This document shows, piece by piece, positions 37,504 to 46,476 of a stretch of DNA of 64,000 nucleotides. The translations under genes and the position numbers were made by a program. A model generated the notes under the pieces. It searched no databases. It had not been told where the DNA came from and saw only the letters and a list, made by a program, of their open reading frames with translations. The stretch spans positions 13,630-77,629 of the forward strand of contig CAZYXV010000021.1 of NCBI GenBank assembly GCA_964651475.1, read 5' to 3'. Positions within the stretch are counted from its first letter, which is position 1; each line of letters begins with the position of its first letter. This stretch comes from JBGSMF01 sp964651475. GTDB taxonomy: Bacteria; Chloroflexota; Anaerolineae; Fen-1058.

Positions 37504-39813
37504 TTATGGCAATCTCACCACGAACTTGGCGTCTGGCCCAAAACGCACCCGGTCGCCGCTGCGCAGTGGATACGGCGTGTGCGGCGGAATGGGTTGGCCG
37601 TTGACGAACGTGCCATTGCTGCTATCCAGGTCGGTTACGGCGCATTGCCTGCCATCCCAGGCGATGATGGCGTGATGGCGGCTGACCTGGTTATCGCCGG
37701 GCAGAGCAAGCGCGTTTTCGTGCGAGCGGCCTACGCTCGTATTCCCCACGCGCAAGACAGTGCGAGCGCCGTCGCTCGTCAACAGGCAAGCCTCTTCCAT
37801 CACCGGCGGTGGTGGAGGGACGTATGCCGCAGGCGGCGCCCGGCGCGGCTTGGGACGCGCCAACACAAACAAGAGCGCCGCGCCGCCAAACATGCCCGCC
37901 GCGCCCAGGCACATAAAGAGGCCCAGGCACGCCAGCACGGCCAGCGATGCATTGCTTTCTCGCACCGGCTCGGACTGAGCGATGGGTGTGACCGGCGCCG
38001 GCGCGACGACGGCCGGCGTCGGCGGAACCTCAACCGGCCGGGGCGGCTGGGCCTGGCCGGATTCGGGCGCGGGCAACTGCAAACGGCCATAGCCATACGC
38101 CGAATCGGGGCCGTCTGGTCCTAAATCGGGCGCGTTCGCCACCAGGTACTCGACCACCTGTCGAGACGTGAAATCGGGAAACGCGCTCCACACCAGCGCC
38201 GCCGCTCCCGCCACGTGCGGCGTGGAGGCCGACGTGCCCGGGAAGGAGCGCGGCGCGTAACTGACCGTCGTGACCCGATCGGGAGCGGTGAGGTCAGGTT
38301 TGAGGCGGCCGTCATTGGTCGGGCCTTGCGAGCTAAACTCTTCCAGTCCATTGGAGCGCCACTCAATTGCGCCCACAGTCAACGCCGTCGCCGCATCGGC
38401 CGGCGTCCCCAGGCTATAGGCCGCCGAAGGAAACTCGATCTCTCCGTCAGGAGCGTACAAATCAAACGTGACGGCGCGGCTGGCGTTTTTGGCCTCGATG
38501 ACAATATAATACGTCTGGAGGTCCGGCTGTGTCAGCCGGATGCCTTCAAAAGGGTTGTCACCTGCCTGCCCGTTCTGCGAGTTTTGCGACGAGGCGACCA
38601 GGTTCGATTGCTCATCGTATAAAAAAATGTCGTAATCCTGCCCGCTGTCGGGCCAGTCGTTCCAGTTTAGAATAATGAGGGCGTCGTGCTCAGGCGGGTG
38701 GTACACCATCACTTCTTTGCCGTTGGGAAATTCGTGTCGTTGGTTGCCGTCCGCGTCGCTAAACACGCCGCGATAGTGCTCCGCGGCGTAATTGCCACTC
38801 GCGTTCACCCAGATGATGTCCTGGGCAACCGTTTCGTTCACCAATTGGGCCTGCGAACCGCTGCCATCCATCGGCGCAACCAGGCCGGTGGCCGAATGGG
38901 AAATAATGTTCACCTTTTGCTCCAGCAGCCACTCCACCGCGCGCCCCAGGCCCACCTCGCTGCCGTCATAGTACGCCAGGTACAACTCGGCGCCGGGCGC
39001 CATGGCGTGAACAATTTCGGCGCAGGCCGTGCCATGCACCTCGCCGCTCGAATCCGGCTCCTCGCCGCGCACGAACGACTGGGCGACGACGTTTTCCGGC
39101 AATTCTTTGCCCAACAAATTGCGATACCCATCAAATCCCAAATCGAGAACGCCCACCTTGAGGCCCTGACCAGTGAAGCCTGCCTCGTGCCATGCTTTGG
39201 CGCCCGTCACGTCGAGGCCCTCAAAGTCCGGCGCGCGCGCGCCCGTGCGCGAAGGGATGGGCAAGCGCAGCTTGATCACGTGCTTGAGCTGCGTCAGTTG
39301 ATCGAACAATTGGCCGGGATTCTCGACCTGGGCGAATTGCTCGATGAACATCATCGGCACAGCAATGTCTATCAAATCGCGATAGGTGCCCTCGATGATT
39401 ACGCCAAACTTGTCCAGCTCGTCTGCCACGAACTGGGTGTTTTTCTCATCGTCAATAACCAGCGTGATGCGCACTTCGTCTTTTTCGTTGACCAGGCCGC
39501 GCTGCACAGCCAGTTCGCGGGCAGCTTCCAGGCCGCCCGTCTGGTAAGCCAGCAAGAAATCCTTGTAAGCCGAATCGAGCGATGGGTCGCTCAACAAATC
39601 ACCCAACTGAGGATAGCGCGTCGCCAACTCGTTCAGCGAGGGCGGCGGCGTCAGGCTCAGAGTGGGCAGCATCTTTGGCGTGAGCATGGGCGTGGGCGTG
39701 CTGGCGGGCGGGCGCGTGAGCGTCCACAACGCTCCCCCTGAAACCAGCAGCAACGCCAGGCCGGCCGCCATCAGGCCAATCAGAAATTTGCGATTCTGCG
39801 TCAGTGGCTGCAT
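37504..39813 (-). CDS. Transmembrane subtilisin-like (S8) protease with cytoplasmic FHA domain
   Basis: 769 aa from the ATG at 39813 (GAGGA Shine-Dalgarno). An N-terminal membrane anchor (FLIGLMAAGLALLLVSGGAL) and a PT linker come first. The subtilase domain has catalytic Asp ~224 (GVLDLGFDGY), His ~260 (SGEVHGTACAEI) and Ser ~528 (GTSASTPHVAG), with a PPC-like insertion around 400-480. A second helix near 623-653 (LACLGLFMCLGAAGMFGGAA) precedes a C-terminal FHA domain with GRS...SRHH...SSNGTFVNG. An extracellular protease joined to an intracellular phosphothreonine reader suggests linkage to the adjacent Ser/Thr kinases. Confidence 0.92.
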   Translation of the reverse strand: MQPLTQNRKFLIGLMAAGLALLLVSGGALWTLTRPPASTPTPMLTPKMLPTLSLTPPPSLNELATRYPQLGDLLSDPSLDSAYKDFLLAYQTGGLEAARELAVQRGLVNEKDEVRITLVIDDEKNTQFVADELDKFGVIIEGTYRDLIDIAVPMMFIEQFAQVENPGQLFDQLTQLKHVIKLRLPIPSRTGARAPDFEGLDVTGAKAWHEAGFTGQGLKVGVLDLGFDGYRNLLGKELPENVVAQSFVRGEEPDSSGEVHGTACAEIVHAMAPGAELYLAYYDGSEVGLGRAVEWLLEQKVNIISHSATGLVAPMDGSGSQAQLVNETVAQDIIWVNASGNYAAEHYRGVFSDADGNQRHEFPNGKEVMVYHPPEHDALIILNWNDWPDSGQDYDIFLYDEQSNLVASSQNSQNGQAGDNPFEGIRLTQPDLQTYYIVIEAKNASRAVTFDLYAPDGEIEFPSAAYSLGTPADAATALTVGAIEWRSNGLEEFSSQGPTNDGRLKPDLTAPDRVTTVSYAPRSFPGTSASTPHVAGAAALVWSAFPDFTSRQVVEYLVANAPDLGPDGPDSAYGYGRLQLPAPESGQAQPPRPVEVPPTPAVVAPAPVTPIAQSEPVRESNASLAVLACLGLFMCLGAAGMFGGAALLFVLARPKPRRAPPAAYVPPPPPVMEEACLLTSDGARTVLRVGNTSVGRSHENALALPGDNQVSRHHAIIAWDGRQCAVTDLDSSNGTFVNGQPIPPHTPYPLRSGDRVRFGPDAKFVVRLP

Positions 39814-39844
39814 GAACAATCCTCTCACAGTCCACTTGCTCCAA

Positions 39845-39864
39845 CCGCGCCATTCCTGGCGCGG
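39845..39864. repeat. CCGCGCC-n6-GGCGCGG hairpin
   Basis: Perfect 7-bp stem with loop ATTCCT between the S8-FHA and kinase genes. The same stem with a different loop occurs at 25263-25282. Confidence 0.6.
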
Positions 39865-39875
39865 AGAGCCTGTCC

Positions 39876-41642
39876 CTACGGCGCGCTAACCATCACGTCG
39901 TCAAACTCGATGCGCACGTTGCCTTCGTCGTACGTGCCGACGATAAGCCCAATGTCTCCGCCAGATATGGTGGCATCTTGCGCCTGGGCAATCAGTTCGC
40001 CGTTGGCGTATAGCTCTAAATTGTCGCCTGCGCACACCACCTTGATCGAATTGGTAGCCAGTCCCTGGTTGACGACGTCAGATTGCTGATACTTGCCCTC
40101 TGCGGAACTGATGATTGTTTGATCGTCGCCGCTCATTCTGGTAATGCCGGCATAGCCGTCCGCACTGATGATGAAATAGTAAAAGTTATCTTTATCCTGG
40201 TAGCGGCAAATCACGCCAAATTCGTTATCTTCCGAGCCGCTTATCATGCTGGCATTCACTTCGATCACCACGTCGTCAAGGTCAACCTCGTTCGAATTGG
40301 CCCAGGCCAGCCACTTGGAAGACTTGACCGTGATGGCAAACTTGCCATCGGCATACTCGGCGCTCGCATCCTCGTCGTCGTAGACGTCCCATCCACTGTC
40401 CGCATCTGAAAAATCGTCCGAGTAGAGCGCCTCTGGCTGAGGCGTGCTCGTAGGCAATCCAGGCTCAAGGGTGGCCGGCGGCAGAGGCGTGAACGTAGGC
40501 AATCCAGGCTCGGGGGTTGCCGCCGGTGTGGGTGTTGCTGGCGACATCATGCCCAAAGCCAAAAAGGCCGCACATCCTAGCGCAACGACCAGGCAGCCGC
40601 AGCCGCCCAGCCAGGCCCACACCGGCATTTTGCGCCGCCCGGACGCGGCGGGCGGCGGGGTGGGCGTTGAGGACGGGGGATACGATGGCGGCGGCGGTGG
40701 CGTAGGTTGCAGTGCGCTCCGCGACGGCGGCTGCGACGGCGTTTGAGGCGGCACGTACGTCGGCTCTAGCGCGGGAGTGGATTCAACCCTGGCCTGGGGC
40801 GGCGGCGCGCTGGTGCGAGCCAACGCCTCGCGCATCTCGGCCGCGCTCTGAAAGCGGTCGTCGGGGCGCAACTGCATGGCCTTGAAAATCGCCGCCTCAA
40901 TAGCCGGCGAGACGTGGGGCGCCAGAGAGCGAAGCGGGGGGATGGCCGATTGCTTGATGAGCCGCTCAGTCAGCGAGGGCGGCAGCTTGCCGCTGAGCAA
41001 GGAATAGAGCATCGCGCCCAGCGAAAAGAGATCGGAGCGCGCATCGGTGTGGCCGTAGGAATAGTCTATCTGTTCGGGCGGGGCGTATTGCGGCGTGCCC
41101 GCGCCGCGCAGCACGACGACGGTTTGCGGGCGGCTGGGGTCGTACAGCTTGACCAGGCCAAAATCTACCAGCACCACGCGCCCATCGGGCGTCAGGCGGA
41201 TGTTGGCCGGTTTGATGTCTCGGTGCAAGACGTTTTTGCCGTGGATGTATCCCAGCGCGTCGAGCAATTGGTTCGCCCAGTCCACCACCTGCGCTTCGGG
41301 CAGGCCGGGCCGGCCTTGCGCCCGCAGCACGTCCTCCAGCGATTGCCCCTCCACGTAATCCATCACCAGGTAGGCATTGCCGCCCTCGGTGAAATAATCC
41401 GTCACGCGCGGCAAATTGGGATGATTCAGTCCCGCCAACACGCGCGCCTCGCGTTTGAACTGCTCGCGCAGCCCCTCCAGCGTCACCTCGGCCAAGTCGG
41501 GCGCGGGGCGCATTTCTTTGACGGCGGTGCGATGATCCAGGACCATGTCGTGCGCCAGGTAAACCGCGCCCATGCCGCCCTGCCCCAACTGGCTCTGGAT
41601 TTGATAACGATTGTGTACTACCTGTCCTGCTTGTAATGGCAT
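39876..41642 (-). CDS. Hanks-type Ser/Thr kinase with TM helix and LamG/ConA-like ectodomain
   Basis: 588 aa; GAGGTG Shine-Dalgarno. The kinase domain (~12-275) has GQGGMGAVY, Lys42 (AVKEM), HRDIKPAN (140-147) and DFG (160-162). A Pro/Ser-rich linker, a Cys-containing helix (~345-368, LGGCGCLVVALGCAAFLAL) and another PT linker follow. An extracellular beta-sandwich of ~190 residues (DDFSDADSGWDVYDDE, then YYFIISADGYAGI) resembles the laminin-G/DUF1080-type fold often used to bind sugars. A glycan-sensing receptor kinase is a reasonable hypothesis. Confidence 0.93.
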   Translation of the reverse strand: MPLQAGQVVHNRYQIQSQLGQGGMGAVYLAHDMVLDHRTAVKEMRPAPDLAEVTLEGLREQFKREARVLAGLNHPNLPRVTDYFTEGGNAYLVMDYVEGQSLEDVLRAQGRPGLPEAQVVDWANQLLDALGYIHGKNVLHRDIKPANIRLTPDGRVVLVDFGLVKLYDPSRPQTVVVLRGAGTPQYAPPEQIDYSYGHTDARSDLFSLGAMLYSLLSGKLPPSLTERLIKQSAIPPLRSLAPHVSPAIEAAIFKAMQLRPDDRFQSAAEMREALARTSAPPPQARVESTPALEPTYVPPQTPSQPPSRSALQPTPPPPPSYPPSSTPTPPPAASGRRKMPVWAWLGGCGCLVVALGCAAFLALGMMSPATPTPAATPEPGLPTFTPLPPATLEPGLPTSTPQPEALYSDDFSDADSGWDVYDDEDASAEYADGKFAITVKSSKWLAWANSNEVDLDDVVIEVNASMISGSEDNEFGVICRYQDKDNFYYFIISADGYAGITRMSGDDQTIISSAEGKYQQSDVVNQGLATNSIKVVCAGDNLELYANGELIAQAQDATISGGDIGLIVGTYDEGNVRIEFDDVMVSAP

Positions 41643-41668
41643 GTTTCACCTCGAATGTATGATCCCGA

Positions 41669-43456
41669 TCATCGCGGGTAACGCCACGCGCCGTCCGTCG
41701 TCCCGGCGTGAATGTACCTGGACGTGTTCGGCCCAATGACGACGTGGCGCACCGTCAAATTCGACGGCATGCCGTTGGCAAGCGCCTTGAAACTGACGCC
41801 GCCGTCTTCACTATACCACACGCCGCCTTCGTTGACCCCCGCGTAAACGCGCTGGCTAGTAGAAGGGTCTACCATAACAGAAAATACCCGCCCTGTCAAT
41901 ACCTGGTTCCAGTGCGCGCCGCTATCACCCGAACGGTACAGCCCGCCGTCCGTCGCCGCGTACAACACGGCGGGCGAGCCGGGGTCAATGGCCACCGCAA
42001 ACACGCTCAAGGCCGCGCCGCTTAAATCCCCCAATGGCTGCGCCGTATTGTCGTGGACGCGATAAACGCCCTTGCCCCACGTCGCCACGTACACGGAACC
42101 ATTATCGGTCACCGCAATTCCCAATATAGCCGCGTCGGTCAACACCGTCGTCGTCCAGGTCGCTCCGCCATTAACGGACACGTCCATGCCATATCGCGCC
42201 AATCCCACGTAAACCGTCTGCGAATATGCCGGCCGCGGGTCAACTGCCACCGCGTAAGCATACGGCTCGCGCAGCTCGCCAGCGGCTTGCCAGCTATCGC
42301 CGCCGTTCGTCGTCTTGAATACGCCCTGTCCCCACACGGGCACGTATGCCTGGCGGCAATCGCGCGGGTTTAACGCCGTGCCGCGCACCTGCCCATTGTT
42401 CAAAGACATTAACCACGACTGGCCGGCATCTATAGTGCGATACACCTGGCCGCGGTTGTCATTGGGCACGCCGGTGCCTACGCCGGCATACAAGCGGCTG
42501 GGATCGGTTGGACATACGCTGATGTGATATACTGTTTGCCCCGCAATGCCGCCTTGAATCCAGGTGGGGGGCCAGTCTTGCAAGATCATTGGTAAATAAA
42601 CCCGGTGAGCGCCAGCCACCAGTGTTAGACGTGTGGCGGTATACACGCTGGGAGGAACCGCCGTCGCCATAGTAAAGCGGGTTGCAGCAGTGATGAAAAC
42701 CGAATAGGCTGTCCCGCTCACCGCTTTGGAGCCAACCGTGAATGTGACGCCAAGCGCCTGGCTGTCCCCCGCTCCAAGCGTTGCCTGGAGCAAATCTAAT
42801 TCGGGCCGCCCCCAGCCGGGGGGTGCGGTGGCAGTCAAGTTAAACGTATCCGTGATATTGCCCGTATTGGTCACGTGGAGCGTGCATTGCACCAGTTCGC
42901 CAGGAGCGCGCACGCCAACGTGGGCCGGCAGGTCGAGCCTGACGCCGCGCCGCACAAAAGCCATAGTGGTGAGTGTGGCGCTGCCCCAACACGGTCCGCC
43001 GCTCTGCGCCATCACGCACAACGTTGCCGCGTCGCTCGCGTTTCCAGCCGCGTCGGCGGGGATGTGAACCACTATCCAGATATTGGCGCCTCCACCCGCC
43101 GGCAGCGACAAACTCACCGTGCCGCTGATGTCTAGAAAAACATCTGCCGGCCACTTGCCGCCCGATACCGTCGTCGTAACACTGACCGGCGCGGTGGTCG
43201 TGTTGGTCACGCGAAACGTGTGCGTGACGCTGCCGCCCGCATCGCCAAACAATGCAGATGTGGGCGGGTCTACGCTCATGCTGTAAAAAGCGCGGGAATA
43301 AATCTCGAACACCGGGTCGGAAAGAGTGAGGGACTGGCGGCTGGGTGGCGCACCCTGCGCCATCGCCGGCACAATCGCCGCCAGCATCGTCAACGACAAG
43401 GCGCATACGGTTACAACAATCATCCAGCGCCGGAGGGTATTGGGTCTTGTTTGCAT
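41669..43456 (-). CDS. Secreted NEW3-like/BNR propeller protein with internal VYLPMIL motif
   Basis: 595 aa with an AGGAG Shine-Dalgarno and a signal peptide (MIVVTVCALSLTMLAAIVPA). Two NEW3/COG1470-type Ig domains span ~50-270. At ~284-292 comes AHRVYLPMILQDW, matching the C-terminal tail of the two beta-helix proteins, but here internal. The remaining ~300 residues form a BNR/Asp-box beta-propeller: IDAGQSW, TNGGDSW, VNGGATW, GDSGAHW, EDGGVSF. Perhaps a tail-bearing protein later fused to a propeller. It sits between kinase and phosphatase genes, so it may be an extracellular component of the system. Confidence 0.85.
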   Translation of the reverse strand: MQTRPNTLRRWMIVVTVCALSLTMLAAIVPAMAQGAPPSRQSLTLSDPVFEIYSRAFYSMSVDPPTSALFGDAGGSVTHTFRVTNTTTAPVSVTTTVSGGKWPADVFLDISGTVSLSLPAGGGANIWIVVHIPADAAGNASDAATLCVMAQSGGPCWGSATLTTMAFVRRGVRLDLPAHVGVRAPGELVQCTLHVTNTGNITDTFNLTATAPPGWGRPELDLLQATLGAGDSQALGVTFTVGSKAVSGTAYSVFITAATRFTMATAVPPSVYTATRLTLVAGAHRVYLPMILQDWPPTWIQGGIAGQTVYHISVCPTDPSRLYAGVGTGVPNDNRGQVYRTIDAGQSWLMSLNNGQVRGTALNPRDCRQAYVPVWGQGVFKTTNGGDSWQAAGELREPYAYAVAVDPRPAYSQTVYVGLARYGMDVSVNGGATWTTTVLTDAAILGIAVTDNGSVYVATWGKGVYRVHDNTAQPLGDLSGAALSVFAVAIDPGSPAVLYAATDGGLYRSGDSGAHWNQVLTGRVFSVMVDPSTSQRVYAGVNEGGVWYSEDGGVSFKALANGMPSNLTVRHVVIGPNTSRYIHAGTTDGAWRYPR

Positions 43457-43511
43457 AGCATTTCTCCTATTAAAAGTGATCGGGTACTAGCAGGTTGCCG
43501 GAGTGGCCGAC

Positions 43512-43548
43512 GCATCCCTATGCGTTGGCGGGGCTGGCATAGGGATGC
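43512..43548. repeat. Intergenic palindrome between PP2C and NEW3/propeller genes
   Basis: GCATCCCTAT (43512-43521) pairs with ATAGGGATGC (43539-43548). It is surrounded by further GCAGG/CCTGC complementarity out to about 43489 and 43575. It may reduce read-through between the two genes or be a dispersed repeat. Confidence 0.65.
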
Positions 43549-43570
43549 CAGCCTGCTCTCCGACAGGCTG

Positions 43571-44872
43571 CTAGGGCAACGGCGTTGGCGCCGGCGGCTC
43601 CTCTGTTGCCGGCGGCGGCGGTTCTGGTGTCGGCTTTTTTCCCCCGCCGTCGTCCCCGCCCGACGGCGGCGCCTGCGTTGCCGTCGGCGACGGCGTAGGC
43701 GTCTCGGTTGGCGTGGGTGTGGGCGGGCGCGGCGTGCTGGTAGGCGATGGCGTGTAGGTCGGCATAATCGTCTGCGTGGGCTGCGCGCTCTGCGCCGGCA
43801 GGGTGAGCGTGGGCAAGATGGACGGTCCAACCGTAGTGGTTGGCAGGGGCGTTGGCGTTGGGCTGGCCTGGCTCGAGCCGCCAGCCAATTTTCCGGACAA
43901 GATCAGCGCCGCGCCAATCAACACCACCACGATCACGAGCGCCGCCCCGCCGCCGGCCAGGATCCAGGCCCAACTCAAGCCGCCTTGTTTTTCTGAGCGG
44001 GCGGGCAGTGCAGTGCGCGGCGCGGCTGCGGCTTGCACGGCTTGTCCACTGGCGCCTACCGGCAAAGGCTGCGATTTGCCGATAGCGGCCGGCGCGGGTA
44101 CGCCGGACGGTTCGGCGCGCAGCACAATCACGCTGATGTTATCCGACCCGCCGCCTTCCTTCGCCAATCCAATCAAGCGAGTGGCGGCCGCTTCAGGGTC
44201 ATAGTGTGTCACAAGCTCTTGAATCTTTTCTTCGGTTACGTGCTCCGTGAGGCCATCGGAGCACAGCAAGATAATATCACCTTCCTGCAAGTCCCCCTGG
44301 TACGTATCCACCTGCACTGTTGGGGCAGAACCCAACGCGCGCGTGATCACGTTGCGCTGCGGATGCAGCTTGGCCTGCTCTTTGGTGAGAATACCCGCCT
44401 GGACCTGCTCTCCCACGAAAGAATGGTCGGTGGTAATTTGCGTGATGGTGCGCAAAGCGTGGCGCACCAGGTAAGCGCGGCTATCGCCCACGTTGGCGAT
44501 GTGCACCTCGCGTCCGATGATGGCGGCCATCACAATCGTCGTTCCCATGCCGGCGCGCGCTACGTTGGCCTGCGCCATCTGGTACACCTGGTTATTGGCC
44601 GTCTGGATGGCGTGCCGCAAGCTTGCCGGGACGTCGTCCATAGGCGCGGCGTAATACTCTTCCAGCGTGGTGCGCGCAGCGCGCTCGCTGGCGACCTCGC
44701 CGGCCTGATGCCCGCCCATTCCATCGGCGATGATGAACACCATTCCTCTGCGGCGCCTTTCAGCCTCCACTGGCGCTTCGGCAATCGCATAATCTTCGTT
44801 GTGGTCGCGCACTCGGCCCACGTCGGTTTTGCACGCAAAGGTGATTTTCAATCCGGGTACATGTTCGTCCAT
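43571..44872 (-). CDS. PP2C-type Ser/Thr phosphatase with TM helix and PT-rich tail
   Basis: 433 aa from the ATG at 44872, with GAGGAGG 3 nt upstream. All PPM motifs are present: RDHNEDYAI, ADGMGGHQAGEVAS, GMGTTIVMA, NVGDSRAYLV, CSDGLTEHV and GGSDNISVIVL. These supply the Asp residues of the two-metal site. A helix (~295-320, AWILAGGGAALVIVVVLIGA) leads to ~110 residues of Thr/Pro-rich extracytoplasmic tail without a folded domain. It is expected to reverse the kinases encoded nearby. Confidence 0.94.
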   Translation of the reverse strand: MDEHVPGLKITFACKTDVGRVRDHNEDYAIAEAPVEAERRRRGMVFIIADGMGGHQAGEVASERAARTTLEEYYAAPMDDVPASLRHAIQTANNQVYQMAQANVARAGMGTTIVMAAIIGREVHIANVGDSRAYLVRHALRTITQITTDHSFVGEQVQAGILTKEQAKLHPQRNVITRALGSAPTVQVDTYQGDLQEGDIILLCSDGLTEHVTEEKIQELVTHYDPEAAATRLIGLAKEGGGSDNISVIVLRAEPSGVPAPAAIGKSQPLPVGASGQAVQAAAAPRTALPARSEKQGGLSWAWILAGGGAALVIVVVLIGAALILSGKLAGGSSQASPTPTPLPTTTVGPSILPTLTLPAQSAQPTQTIMPTYTPSPTSTPRPPTPTPTETPTPSPTATQAPPSGGDDGGGKKPTPEPPPPATEEPPAPTPLP

Positions 44873-44921
44873 GCGCCTCCTCGTCAAGTAGAAATGCCCT
44901 CGTGGGCAAGCTCACCGCACG

Positions 44922-46448
44922 TCAAGGCACCAGCCTGTAAACGCCGCCATCCAGCCGGAAAACGTATTCGAGCGACTCCAGGGTAACGTGCCGGTCATCT
45001 TGAACCCTCCAGGGACCATACACGGCCACCGCCTGGCCAGAGCTGACCCGGCGATCAAGCAACACCGTGTACGGGCCGGCGACAGTATACACCAGCATCC
45101 GCTTGCCCGGCTCGAACGCCGTATACCAGTTCTTCCATTCCGAGTTCAATCCCAGCCAGGTGATTTTGTTGACACTCATAGCCACTGGCTCTATTTGGCG
45201 CGCAGGCTCGTCGGCCAAGATTCCTAAAACCTGCACCTGTTCGCCTTTGGCGGGGCGCGGCCCGCGAACCGCGCCCACAGGGCAGCGAACCGTATAATAC
45301 GGCGGGCCTCCCATATCCAACAAAAACTGGCACGGCTCCCCATCTGCGCGCACAATCCTGCCAGTCAGCAAGACGTAAATGCCCCTGGGCTTTAAGGGAG
45401 GCCACGGCTGGCCCGGGGCAAAGCCCACTTTGAACAATACATCCAGCTCATCCTGGTAGCCCAGCAGGCGAGCCAATTCGTCGCGGGTACCCGGCTGTCC
45501 GTCCCCAAGCTCAATCGGCGCGACGACGGGCGGGGTGCGCGGCACATCTTGCCCCAACCCCAAGGTGAACGGGACGACCGCCAGCAGCGCCGCCAGGAGC
45601 AGCGCGGCGCCGACCAATCCCCACACCGGCCACCATACGCGCCGGCGCGGCCTGGCTCCACCTTGTCCACCCCGGTGTGGAAATAAGCGAGATGGAAGGG
45701 CGGCCTGGTCTTGCATCTTGACGACGATAGTGGTGATATTATCTTTGCCGCCGCGCGCATTGGCCAGCGCCACCAACGCCGCCGCCGCCTGGGGCGGCGG
45801 CTGGCCGTTTACCACGCCCGTGATTTCCTCGTCCGTCACCAGGCCGCTCAAGCCGTCCGTGCACAAAACGACAATGTCGCCCGCTTGCAGCGTGCGCGCG
45901 AAAACATCCACCTCCACGTCTGGCTTGCTTCCCAACGCGCGCGTGATGGCGCTGCGATATTCCTGGTTTTTGGCCTGCTCGGCGTCCAGTAATCCCATGC
46001 GAACCTGTTCCGCCACCAGCGAGTGATCTTGGGAGATTTGCTCCGCGCGCGCGTCCCGCACCAGGTAAGCGCGGCTATCGCCCACGTTGACCACGTGCAG
46101 CTCGCGGTCGAGGATCAACGCGCCGACCAGCGTCGTCCCCATCCGCCAGCGCCGGTCTTGTCCCTGCCCCATCGAGTAAATCGCCGTATTGGCCGCTTCT
46201 ACCGCTCGAACCAACTCGGCCACCCGGTCCTTTCCCGCAGCGGCAGAGTAGGTCTGGATAATCTGCTCGACGGCCATGCGGCTGGCGACCTCGCCGCTTT
46301 GATGCCCGCCAATGCCATCGGCCACCAGGAACAGGTCCCCTTTCAAACGGCGCTGTCCGGCTTCTGGGGGGCAATATGTGCCCAAAAAATCTTCGTTGTG
46401 ATCTCGGCTCCGCCCAACGTCGCTCAGGGAGCCAACTTGCAGTTTCAC
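44922..46448 (-). CDS. PP2C-type Ser/Thr phosphatase with TM helix and beta-barrel-like ectodomain
   Basis: 508 aa, GTG start. PPM motifs: SRDHNEDF, ADGIGGHQSGEVAS, MGTTLVGAL, NVGDSRAYLV, CTDGLSGLV and GGKDNITTIVV. A helix at ~268-290 (GLVGAALLLAALLAVVPFTL) is followed by ~200 residues outside, including CQFLLDMGGPPYYTVRCP and KGEQVQVLGILADEP, which look OB-fold-like. It differs from the neighbouring phosphatase in carrying a folded sensor-like domain. It lies 28 bp from the kinase upstream. Confidence 0.94.
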   Translation of the reverse strand: MKLQVGSLSDVGRSRDHNEDFLGTYCPPEAGQRRLKGDLFLVADGIGGHQSGEVASRMAVEQIIQTYSAAAGKDRVAELVRAVEAANTAIYSMGQGQDRRWRMGTTLVGALILDRELHVVNVGDSRAYLVRDARAEQISQDHSLVAEQVRMGLLDAEQAKNQEYRSAITRALGSKPDVEVDVFARTLQAGDIVVLCTDGLSGLVTDEEITGVVNGQPPPQAAAALVALANARGGKDNITTIVVKMQDQAALPSRLFPHRGGQGGARPRRRVWWPVWGLVGAALLLAALLAVVPFTLGLGQDVPRTPPVVAPIELGDGQPGTRDELARLLGYQDELDVLFKVGFAPGQPWPPLKPRGIYVLLTGRIVRADGEPCQFLLDMGGPPYYTVRCPVGAVRGPRPAKGEQVQVLGILADEPARQIEPVAMSVNKITWLGLNSEWKNWYTAFEPGKRMLVYTVAGPYTVLLDRRVSSGQAVAVYGPWRVQDDRHVTLESLEYVFRLDGGVYRLVP

Positions 46449-46476
46449 GGTTTCGTTACCTCGTCAACAAGCACTT

